DNA of 64,000 nucleotides, taken from positions 31,482,712 to 31,546,711 of the forward strand of contig CALNVZ010003426.1 of the NCBI GenBank assembly GCA_940671915.1, in the 5' to 3' direction. This DNA is from Paracentrotus lividus (lineage: Eukaryota > Echinodermata > Echinoidea > Camarodonta > Echinidae). Position 1 is the stretch's first letter. The number at the start of each line of letters is the position of its first letter. The notes beneath the pieces were generated by a model, which worked only from the letters and a program-made list of their open reading frames with translations, did no database searches and was not told the DNA's origin. This document shows positions 1-11,100 of the stretch, piece by piece. The position numbers were made by a program, and so were the translations under genes.

Positions 1-1953
1 ATCCAATGATGAAAATAATGAAGCTGCAAGATTATTCATTTGATTAAATATTAAGTAAAAGGCATTATACTACAATTTACAATTCAGCCAGGAAAACCAT
101 TAAGAAAATGGGAATTCATACTTGTACATGCATCCCCTTTTTTCTGTCTACAATAACAGATATAGACAACCAATTCCTTTACAATTTAATAAATTGTGAG
201 TTGATCTGTTTTGGATGCCCTTGTTGCTAATTATTGTACATGTAATTCAATGTAATTCCAAAACTATATTAAAAGAACATTTAAGAATTTTGGACTAAGA
301 TCAACAGGAAAACTAAAAGCATTGAAGTGAATTTATCATTGATAGTATTTTTAGTCTAATACTAAATGCCTACGTTTTAGTATGACATACATGTATGAGA
401 TTTTAAGGAAATAACACCTTTCTTTCCTACCTTGTTTCTTTCTACTATAAAGCATGATTCCAGTTCAATGCTGGCAAAAAGTGCAATGCTGTCAAAAGAG
501 TTGTTGATATCATCAACCTCAGGTAAATTAAAAATGTTTAGGTCTTAAATATTACAAGATTGTGTAATGCCTCCACAAGTAGTATAAAGCCACTCTATTT
601 CTATTTCTGTTTACTGCGTAGCCCACTCAAGTAATAAGCCTTCTCATATCACTTGTTGTTGTTAATTGAATTCCGGTTTTCTAAGATCTATTGAAAATAT
701 ACCCATTCATAAACTGTCAGATTTAGTAGCAAGTCTTGAGTAAGAATAACATATTATCAGGTAATTGTACTTTGTACCACATCATCATCAAGCATGATAA
801 ATGGCCTTTTGAATGTGTGACGTAGCAAACTGAGTAAACATTGACTATTTCAATGAAAAGAACGATTATTGAGTCACAGGATCTTATTTTCCACCGACTG
901 TTTAACTAAACGGATACAACATTTAATACCAATTTGATTCACAAAACCATTAAGATAATAATCACAATGTTATATGATTCATACATGCATAGGTTCACTG
1001 ATGTTTGGCATACTTGTTCTCTAAGAACTTTGGTAAAATAATATCATCTTATCATTACTTGATTCAGTACATGTTCTACATGTAGAAGAAAACCAAATTG
1101 CTTTTGAAAGTTCAGCGCAATATTTATAGAACAAAACTTTAGACTTACATGGGTAAAATTTCTCATCTCTGGTCTTTACGGCAAAGTTTGTTTAAATTTT
1201 GTTAGTTTGAATGACAATGTAACCTCCATATAAAAAAATGGGTTTCACTTTGGTTATGACATCATACAAAAGAAATCATTGACATTGGAATATCTCAATA
1301 TTTCTTTAATAATTAATGTTTAATGTTATGAAATAGCATTTAAAAACTGTTTAGAATTGAGAAATACCCATTAATTTACATTGGAAAGCTGACATGCATA
1401 ATCTTAAGTGTAATCTAAATAAAATTAACAACGTTGAATCAAATTAAGATGATATCTCTGATTAAATTGCAATTTTGATGAACCTTGTCCATCTGGTATA
1501 AGACACACTTTTCAATGCAGCTGGGTCTACAATATGTCTGAAAAGCATGAGCTTTATTCTACAATACTAAAAACAAAAACAAGGTAATTTCATGTTTGGA
1601 GCTTTTCCAGAGTCCAATGTCCACACAGTCAGAGGAAAGATCTCCACTCTACAAGGCAACATTCTGCCTGAAAAGTAAGTCTTGTACATATACAGTTGCA
1701 TGTAGAATAATTCTACCCCCTTGGTATAACCATGGATCCTACTGGTATAACGAGCGTATGCAATCTTACAAATATTTTTTTGTTTCTTTCTGGAATAATA
1801 CACACTAAATTAGAATTGTATATAAAATCAAAGATCAGTAAGACACGTTTGATTTGATCAACATTATAAACCATATTCATTAATGCATGGACAGTTATGG
1901 TCAATCAGGCAAATTAAGGTAGTTTTCATATGTTTCTGTGATCATTAAAACAT

Positions 1954-2149
1954 TATATAAATAGTGCATGCTCTACCATGCAACATACTAGATTATGTGC
2001 ACGACAAATACTAAATTATCCCGAGGGCACATTTATTTCACCGAGGCCGTAGGCAGAGGTGAAACAGATGTGCCCGAGGGATAATTTAGTATTTGGAGTT
2101 CACATAGTCAGTAATGTTGCATTAATAGATGCATGCACTATTTATTATA
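1954..2149. mobile_element. Fold-back (long inverted repeat) element
   Basis: The outer ends ATAAATAGTGCATGC-like (left) and GCATGCACTATTTAT (right) are inverted copies. Further in, 28-bp arms at 2005-2032 and 2068-2095 (starting CAAATACTAAATTATCCC) match at 26 of 28 positions. The core TTTCACC...GGTGAAA pairs again. The whole 196 bp can fold into one near-continuous hairpin. A CTATTTACTATA motif at about 2467 is inverted relative to TATAGTAAATAG at about 2145, so the element may extend to about 2480. Confidence 0.7.
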
Positions 2150-3020
2150 GTAAATAGACCCCTAGATCTTTGACCTTGCCTAATCTGGTTTTATCTTTGC
2201 AAATGTTTGCCAAACTTTTGGTGCTAATTAAGCTATTGTGACGTATATTGTCGCTCCGCGTATCTATTGTTGTGCGCACCATTTTACTGTTATTACGCGC
2301 TTGCGCAACAAGGCAATCGATTTCACCATTCATTTTAACACAGGTAAAAACTGTTCAATATAACAAAAAAAACGTTCAATATATAACAAAAACCGTTTAC
2401 TATAACAAAAACGTGAATGACACGTGACATCATTTCAACCAATCACAACTCTTAAAATACTACCACTATTTACTATAACCTGTTATAAACCCACATTTAC
2501 TTCAATACAAATGCTAGAAAAAAAAAGATCTGTTCAAACTTTATTAAACACATCCTGTGATAGAAGGGTAAAATATACTCTAAAGGCATATATGGATAAG
2601 AGTAGTTATTAGAATGACTTCCAATCCCAACAAATTTTTAAAAAATCGACTTTATCAAAATGTTTAAAAATGAAACCTGGTCTGCATACCATTACAATGT
2701 AATTCTTTCTGATATAATTGAAGGAAAAAACATACACCTTATCTGACGTACTTCTATGCCACACTCAATGTATAGCAGGAATCCATAGAGTTTCTTATAA
2801 TAAGATTACGCATTAAATCAAGCCTTTCATCTCATCTACCGACATTCACAGTATGTATAAGGAGGATGCCCTTCAGAGTTCTATGCAAGCATTTAACCTT
2901 ACCAGGTTGTCATAGTGATATCATATGCATATTTACTCTCCAATATTTTTTTGTGTGTAGCTGATTAGCTCTTTGACTGTGCAAAAGCAAAGCAATTTGC
3001 CCTCTTCTGGAATGGCAAAC

Positions 3021-3255
3021 TACTGTAAACGTGGAAATATTCGCGGTACATTTATTTTCGCGGATTTCGCGTAAAGATCGTACGGCGCGAATTTAAAAAC
3101 CCGCGAATATAATGAGCATGATTTCTTATGCATGCTTTGAATGGGGTTAATTGCGTTCGTACATAAATTCAGCGCGAATTTAAGAACCCGCAAAAATGTT
3201 TTGCGGCCTCTAAGCGCGAAAAATTAATCGCGCGAAAATAACAGCGAATACAGTA
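3021..3255. mobile_element. MITE, TACTGTA-type with TTCGCG terminal repeats (copy 1)
   Basis: The ends are TACTGTAAACGTGGAAATAT at left and GCGAATACAGTA at right. The interior has inverted GCGCGAATTTAA and CCCGCGAATAT segments. A second copy lies at 15087-15314. Both copies have TA immediately at each end, consistent with a TA target duplication of Tc1/mariner type. No coding capacity. Confidence 0.72.
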
Positions 3256-3630
3256 TATGTACATAGGCCTATACAATGTTATTGAATTATGTTATCAGAT
3301 TGTTTTAATGTAATATTCCCTTTTACAAGTATTGTCTGCTCCAAAACAAAATTGAAAGCAAAAATGCAGTGAAATCTGTGATAAATAAGACGGCTCTCAA
3401 TATATTCTGACCACCAAACAAACATGGATCTCATAATTTCAGGGCACCTATAACTTTTAAAATATAAACATGGACATATCAAATATATGCACACTCTAAA
3501 AAAAAAATTTTTACGGAGTCCCGTTTTATGTTATGTACATGTAATTACCGACTTGAAGTGCAATGTGAAGCAATATGTAACAGATTTTATCAGACCATGG
3601 GGCATCCTTGGATGCTCAGAGGGCTAGTCT

Positions 3631-3762
3631 CAGTAGCGGACGCAGACCGGAGTCACACAATGAACTTACCGGGCCCATGCGTAAACATAATAGAGCCACT
3701 TTTGTCCCCAGACAATTGGGCCCCCGAAATGCATTCAATTTGATTTTCTTGGATCCGCGCCT
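3631..3762. repeat. Dispersed repeat, CAGTAGCGGACGCA family (copy 1)
   Basis: Runs from CAGTAGCGGACGCAGACCGG to CTTGGATCCGCGCCT and is nearly identical to 60960-61098. Short open frames on both strands here are shadows of this repeat. The class is unknown; it may be the end of a larger transposon. Confidence 0.7.
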
Positions 3763-4762
3763 GAGTCTAAGGCATTACAATTTTACTGCTTAGAGTCATG
3801 CATGGAAGCAGATAAAGGCAAGCTCTGTGAAGAAAATTCCAGAGACCATCTCTTTTATTCTGTTTTTCATGATTTCTTTTTGTTTGTTTTTTGTAAGTAT
3901 TGAAGAAACCAAAGCCACCTGCTCATAATGACCACTTTTCTTGTATCCTGTGAGCAGTATTGGAAACCTACATGGAGAGCAATATAAACAAAACCTACTA
4001 TCATACATTAAATAGCGTTCACTATTAAAATGTGCAGGCCTATGTACTACACTAGTCTAGAAAAGAGTCTTTCTATCCTAAGGGTGGTCTTTCTACACAG
4101 GTTTGTGATCAAGTACACATAATTGCTAAGAGCCAGAATAATGAGACTACATGAGCTACTGCACTCAAATTGTTCTCAGCACACGATTTCTAATTGCCCA
4201 ATTAGGCAAGCACAGTAATTGCAATCTCTACAAATCTACATGCATTTAGAGGTTGTACAAGTACTGGAATTACGTTAGTTGATGAACGGCCCGATTAAAC
4301 AAGTGTACAAAAATGTGTAGCAGTCCTTCCATCTAAACTTCACTATACTCAAATGGACCGCAGAACATATGCCAGTGTCTGATATAGTTGAATGCATGAT
4401 TGCACAATCAAAAATCAATGGATATATAGCAAGTTATGAAGCAAACTTTAACACTCCCCAAACCACCACATCTGGAAATAATTGGTTTTCTGGTTTACAC
4501 AACAACATGGTATAGCAGGGCATCATATGTTCTACAGTACATGCAAGTACATATGATACGCTATATTGTTGGTAGAACTTCTTATTTTTTACTTGAAAGT
4601 AGTGCAAATGAAAGTCCAATTCTGCATTTCAAAGATTATTTACTTTGGTATATAAGCATACTTGGGATGGAGATACTTTAAAGAGAGAAACATTGCTTCA
4701 AAACACCTTCTCAAGGCAAATATTTATCCATACACACATTCAATAAATGAAAATGTTATTGA

Positions 4763-4780
4763 AGAGAGAGAGAGAGAGAA
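4763..4780. repeat. (GA)n microsatellite
   Basis: A pure GA dinucleotide run of about nine units inside the intron. Confidence 0.9.
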
Positions 4781-4953
4781 GTGACAATATGCACCAACAT
4801 TATTGGCATCAATCAACCAATCCGTCTCTCCATATATTTCTGAATATAATGATAAAATATTCACAGAATTTACAATGTACAACATAAAGTATCTATATAA
4901 ACACTATCTCAAGATCTAACTAAAGTGGGAAGAATAAAATGAGAAAAACTCAC

Positions 4954-5149
4954 CTAGATTAGGAGCACTAGAAGTCTTTTTGGAGCTGATTTTAAAAAGT
5001 CCCTTTCCAAATGATGATCTTGGTTTCCTAGGCTCTGGTGTGCCGTGAGCGGATTGCTGCTGCTTGTCGGGAAGCTCAAACTCTTGATTCCTACGAGGGG
5101 AGGGCAGCGTCCTGTAGCCGGAGGGATTGGGTCTGCCTGCTAATTCAGC
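4954..5149 (-). CDS. PPFIBP1: Liprin-beta exon 16 (conserved SFGKGLFKI / SAPNL block)
   Basis: 196 nt, phase 0 in and 1 out, residues 678-742 plus one base. It starts AELAGRPNPSGYRTLPSPRR and ends in the family signature RSSFGKGLFKISSKK then TSSAPNL. Vertebrate liprin-beta-1 has RSSFGRGFFKIKSNKRTASAPNL at this point, shortly before the SAM domains. The acceptor is CCAACACCAG and the donor CCTAATCTAG/GTGAGT. This is the last exon that can be supported in the window; the frame continues beyond the left edge. Confidence 0.94.
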
Positions 5150-8100
5150 CTGGTGTTGGTGAAAGGGAGGGAGAGTGGAGGAGAGTGTTTGACAGAGATA
5201 TTGGGAGAGGGGAGAGAAAGGGAAAGAGAAATTGGATTGAGAAAGAGGGAGTGAGGGATAGAAAGTGGGAGTAAGATGTAGAGAGTGTGAAGGAAGGATA
5301 GAGAAGGGAGAAATGTGGGAATGAGAGAAAAGGGGTACATGGGAGATATATTGAGTGTGTTGGAGAGCAAAAAGGAAGAGTGACAATTAGATAGAGATTG
5401 AGAGAAAGAGTAGGGAAAGTGAAGTGGATGAATATGGGAAGGAGATTATGATGGTGAGTTTGCAGGGTGGAATTAGTGGGAACATTGTGAATCAATGAAG
5501 GATTAAATGTGAAAGATGAAGAACATGACAATAATGAGAAAGAGATTGAAGAAATTATGGAAATCAGGAGGAATAACAAGATGTAAATAAAAATTGAGGT
5601 AAATAGACAGATAGGATGATGAGAATGAGAAGAAGAGAGGTTAGGAGAATGAGAAGAAGAGAGGTGAGGAGAGTGAGAAAGAAAGAGAATAATCAAGGTC
5701 ATAATGGTGGGGAAAAGGAGATCATCCACAGAAAGAAATTGTAGTTTCATGAAAAGTGTAACAACATACATGTAGGGAGAGTCAGGAATCACCAATGAAA
5801 GAAGAGCCCAATGCCAAAGTTTGGCAAACGTGCACAAGGGAAAGAATAGTTTATGAAAAGGAATTGACAGGGAAATAAGAGTGAACATAAAGTAAACAAA
5901 CAGAGAGAGAGAGAGAGAGGGAGGTAGAAAGGGAGAAAAGGAAGTGAGTAAATTCAATACATGTGTTGTGCACAGCAGGATGCTCAACTTTAAAGTGTCA
6001 TTCTAAACTGTGTCGAAGCCATTAAAAGGGGTATACTTGTATTCCACCACTACCCCAAACTCATTTGCATCTACGATACAAGTAATATCAAGATAATTTC
6101 ATTTTAAGTTGAAAAACATTAGCTCATAATGGCAAGTTGTACTAAGGAACTTAACACATCCTATGAATTTCTTTAAATGTTGTGTTAATGTTTTAAAAAA
6201 TTGGTCCAAAATATATTCATATCATACCCTTTCCCCACCCCCCAAAACACACACTTTTCGTTTTTTCTCCCCCCCCCCTTCACAGGGAAATTTAATCATA
6301 GGGCTCTGTATATGGAGCCTGCATGGTTTAAAATTTTCATAATCAAAGCATATTTGGTATAATCTCTGGTGGCTCTGCAAACTTGTGGAAATGTAACCAT
6401 GTCTCTGTTGTACATCAATTGTGCCCTCTTTAGCCCAGAACTTTACAGTTCATCCCACTTCAGATGGCTATGCCAAATACTGTTCTATGTGTTACATCAT
6501 AACAATTCTTTGGTCTTTTTCTGTACAAATGTCTTTAACAATCAAATGGGGTTTTTTATAAATTAATCAACAATCAAAATTCATGTAATCTACAGAATTC
6601 TAAAGCTGGTAAGCATAATTCGGTATTAAGGAGGTGAATTGAGCAACAACAACAAAAAGACAGAGGTATTACATGTATGTAGTTGCCATGTATAGACAGT
6701 TGGTTATTTGTTACACAAACCCAAATTAGTAAAAGCGGTGTTTAATGGCCATAGAAAACAAGTTAACCTTTTTTATAAGCACTTTAAATGCAACTTTTAA
6801 CTAATGAGATTAGAATATTAAGGAACACATTTATTAACATAAAGATTTATAGAAATGATAATATAAGAACTTCCAATATAAACACGAATGACATGAGGTT
6901 TGCGGGGGTTATCAAAAACAATGATGAAGAAAATTAGTTAAATGTAATGAAACCAGCATTCCACAAGAAATATAATAATAATTAGACTACATTTGTAGAG
7001 AAGTATCTTAATATGTTTTGTTGTAAAATGCAAAGTTTTATCCCCACCTTCTTTATTTATTTTTTTTAATCACAACAAATGAAATATAAAGACATATGGC
7101 AGTTGGGAATGTGCATGTAAATGATTTTCTCTTAAAGTTAACAAATTTCAAGCACACGGCAGTTCATAATTTGATTGAATACATTTCCATTCTTCCAGCC
7201 AACTGGAAATGTCAAAACTGAAAAATCATCATTTATTATACTATAAATCACAGTTTTGTGCAGAGATAAAAAGGAAAATAGGTGCAAAGACAAGAATGAA
7301 ATGATCAAATAATTCATTTAAAATAGTATGCCTTCCCTAATTTGGTTGGTTCCCTACCATACCTCAAGAAATTAAAATACGTATAAATCCACACATGAAA
7401 TCATGCAAGGATGTAGTCAAATATATAACCAGAAGCTTCGACTTCAATTTCGAAAAACAGTGGAAATGCTCAACAATAAATTGCACTACATAGAACACAT
7501 GGTGTAATATGACGGACAATGTATGAAAGTCTAAATAATGAGAAAAAATATGAGAAATAAGACAGACATGATTCAAATTCATTAACATCTAATTTAGTTT
7601 ATCATTTGAATCACCATAAACTGAAGCCACCTTAAAAAGTTAAGAATAATTATGTGAAAGAAATGGAACTTTCTAAATATCTACAAGAACTTTCAATTAA
7701 CTTAAAAAGCATATTATTGTGAACTGTAATAATATGCTTTGAGCATTGTCAATGTAGCTCAAAAACAAAATTGTATTAAGAAACACACACATTCTAAATG
7801 TAAAGGCCTAGAATTGAAAATATAAGACATTCTTCATGATAGCAAAATTTTTTTTAAAAATGCATTAGCTTTTATGCATCAGCTTTTTTAAGTTTGTCGC
7901 TAATTTACCTGGTCTCGCTTTTAACACTTTAAAACATTTAACTGAACAAGATTATAAATTGTCACATTAGGTAGAGACAAAGGTATTAAAATATTGGAGA
8001 AATAAAAGCCATGCACCATTTGTTGCTGTGGTTACTGGTTATTAAAGAGAAGCAAATGCAAATATGACTACTTTAATTCTGAAAGGAAAATACAAAATGT

Positions 8101-11100
8101 ATTAATAGTTGGATGTATGGAATGGAATACAACAACATGGCAGGATGAATGCAAAAGGTCAATTTGCTGGAAGAAAAAGCTAATAAGAAAGAACCATGTG
8201 ATTACCTCTGGGTCGGTCGTTTTCTTAGGAGCAGGTAGGGTCATATGACCTGAAATGGGGGAAACGTCTCGACGGAAATGGGCCACATTGGCATCGTCAA
8301 TGTCAATGAAGGTCAAGTCAGTTGGGGAGTCTGTGGAGTTGGGCCGTACCCCATTCCCTAAATGGCCATTGGTCCGTAGAGGACTACTGTTTGCTCCTTG
8401 CGTGAGGAACACACTCACATGATCAATACCCTCCCTTTCTTCAAAATCCTCACCCACTGAGCTTCTTTGATCATTGCTGATTTCAGTTGTTGCATCCAAA
8501 TCAAAATTGACCTTCTTTGGAACAGTCTCCCAAGAGTTAGGACTATTATTTGTTGGGAAAGGAGGTGTTGTGCTAGATGTGGAAGTAACAACTTCTGGTA
8601 ATTCTTTGGTCAGTTGCCTCATATCTTCCGGTAAGGAACCATTTTGATTGGGGCCATCCGAAGGGTCTCCTAGCCCGGGTGATATCCTTTCAACATGGAT
8701 AGGGACATGGATTGTTCTAGGATCTTCAGTGTGGAAAGTAGAACTGTCATGGTTGGGTGGAGGATGTTTGACATCGGGAGTGGAATGGAGAGGTTGCGTA
8801 ACGCTCCCTTGGATATGGATAGGGACGTGTATTGTCTTAGGGCCTCCGTTTGACGTTGGGGGCTTGTCCGGGAGTGTTTTAGTGTAATGTGTGTCAGGAG
8901 TGGGATGGGAGAGGTCAGAGGAAGGTTCATTCTGTAGGGACAGAAAACATGCAAGGGAAATGCAAATATCAAAATGAATTACAAAACATCAATTTGTATG
9001 ATCATACACATTCTTTAGAAAAATACATATTTGTAAGTATTGACACAATAGGAAGAGGTTACAATATAGTTTCATGAACACATATCAAAATGGCATTAAC
9101 CAAAACCACCAGAGTATATATGGTAAACTTTATGTCCAGGTTCAAGTATCAATAACGAACATTTCATTGAAATTTCAAACAGGTCCATTTTTCATTGACA
9201 ACAATAATGATTGATAAGTACATCAAATGAGTTATCCAGATTCCACCTTCATTCAATGATTCATGTTTTCCTCCACTCATTCACTTTTTTTTTTCAACTA
9301 TTTCCTCTTGTACAAAGTAGTCTGTCACAACATTTTTAATAATCTAGGCTAAGAAGTAAACATGCTTACAAGGACTGTTTAATTGGATGACATAATATTA
9401 ATATAAATATGGGCAGATTCCGACATTTTATAAAGTGATTGTATACTATAATAATATGAAAGGATGTACAGTATACATGTATATAGGAATTATGGAAAGT
9501 AGAATATTGGCTTTAAATGCATACAAACATCTACATGTATAATGCAATACAAAGTAGAGGAATTGCAAAATGATTAACTTGAATATTATATTAATTGGGA
9601 ATACAGTGTAAGGAGAGGAAAGAGAATAATGCTCATTGAAAATCTAGTAATAAATGAAAATGTTCAATTAAAATCTTTGAATTTTTACCATTGTTGATTT
9701 TGCCTTTTTTATACGCTACAAAATAGGAATAATAATGATAATAATATATTGAATTTATAGAGCATCTTTTGAAATAAGAAAGTACTTGGTATCTTATAAA
9801 ATCATGTTTTGTACCAGGCTTCTAATTGTACTTGTGCTGGTTATCAAAGCAAACATAAATTAGTAATTTTCAAGAAAATATCAACACTATTCTGGATTTG
9901 AAAATTCAAAAGTGCACTTAACCCTTCCAATACAACCAATTTTTATAAATATGTAGGTTCCCCCCCCCCCTATATCCTAAGAAATTTTAGACAATACAGT
10001 TTGCTAATTTGTTCTTGACTTGAATCAAAATATCTTTTGAATGTAACAACACCTGATTAATGTTTAAATGTGGCAGGTAATATAGGCAAGTAAAATTTCA
10101 GATATTGCATATAACTGCCATGGCACTAATACTGATATGTTCATCATACATGTAGTACTGTAAGGATCACATTCAAGTTAGTTTTCATGTGCATCACAGC
10201 AAACAAAATATTCATTATCCAACAGAAGACCCTAAATACTTATTAGTCAGAATTAAGAGGACTGAGACATTTGTTTACAAATAGTGTGTCCAGACGATTT
10301 TTTTTTTTTTTTTTTCATTTTCATTTTTTTTTTTTTTTTTGAGATTCTGTTTTAATTCATATGCAAATAATGCATTTGACGTAACATACAATGTAGTTAC
10401 ATTTTTTACAAGAATCTTCAAAACTGCATATTATCATCCTTAATTTTATTTGGGGTACTTTTATAAAAAAAAAATTAAAATCTTATAATAAAGTTGAGTT
10501 TCAATATCATCATACCTTATTGTATTAAGAGAAGTAATATAATTCAAGTTTTACTCCATGAATATTACTTAATCATATTTTTTTTAATAATACTGCTACA
10601 AGTAAATATTGAAAATTGAATATCAATCTACTTTAAAATATTGTGAAAACTGTTGAAAGCCATCTTGTTACAAATATTGTAGTAATACAAAAGAGGTTGA
10701 GACAACAATTACAATTTTTCATGACAGAGTGTCACATTGGATAATATCATTTGCTAATCCTGAAAACTTTGTCTAATTTTATGATAGAGTAAGAGCGTCA
10801 CATTTGGTAAAACTATCAACTAAATCTAAAACCACTGAGGATACCAAATACTCATTAAACCATGCACTACTAAACAACCAATCCACATATCAACTGTGAA
10901 ACTGACTTACCGGTAATGGAATTCCATTACTCTGTAGGTTTTCAAGGCTTGCTGATCGTCTGCTAGTCTTGGAGCCAAACATCTCTTCAGTACGGTCCAC
11001 CATCATAGTGTGGTCAAAGTCTCTCTCTGGGCTCACAGGGGAGTGGCCTGGAGGGGCCTGGCGCTGTGGAACAAAAAGGTAATAATAACAACTAGAGTCA

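Larger units (their letters stand above)
1..4953. other. Intron 3' of liprin-beta exon 16; no SAM exon found
   Basis: Scanning the minus strand for the expected next block (SAPTLAETEK-like or the SAM domains) found nothing convincing. The stretch holds a fold-back element (1954-2149), a MITE (3021-3255), a dispersed repeat (3631-3762), a short GA microsatellite (4763-4780) and otherwise AT-rich sequence. Two short segments with splice-like borders (about 455-531 and 1612-1674) are discussed as findings. Confidence 0.6.

Noticed and set aside
1141..1200. Minus-strand segment ending in a strong donor (TTTTACCCAT/GTAAGT) with open frame AVKTRDEKFYP
   Set aside because: No credible acceptor or pyrimidine tract upstream, and the frame closes within a few codons.
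5145..5987. 280-codon minus-strand open frame, the longest in the window
   Set aside because: It is the translation of a polypurine/polypyrimidine tract (Ser, Leu, Phe, Pro, His only) and overlaps the intron upstream of exon 16; no domain and no protein-like composition.
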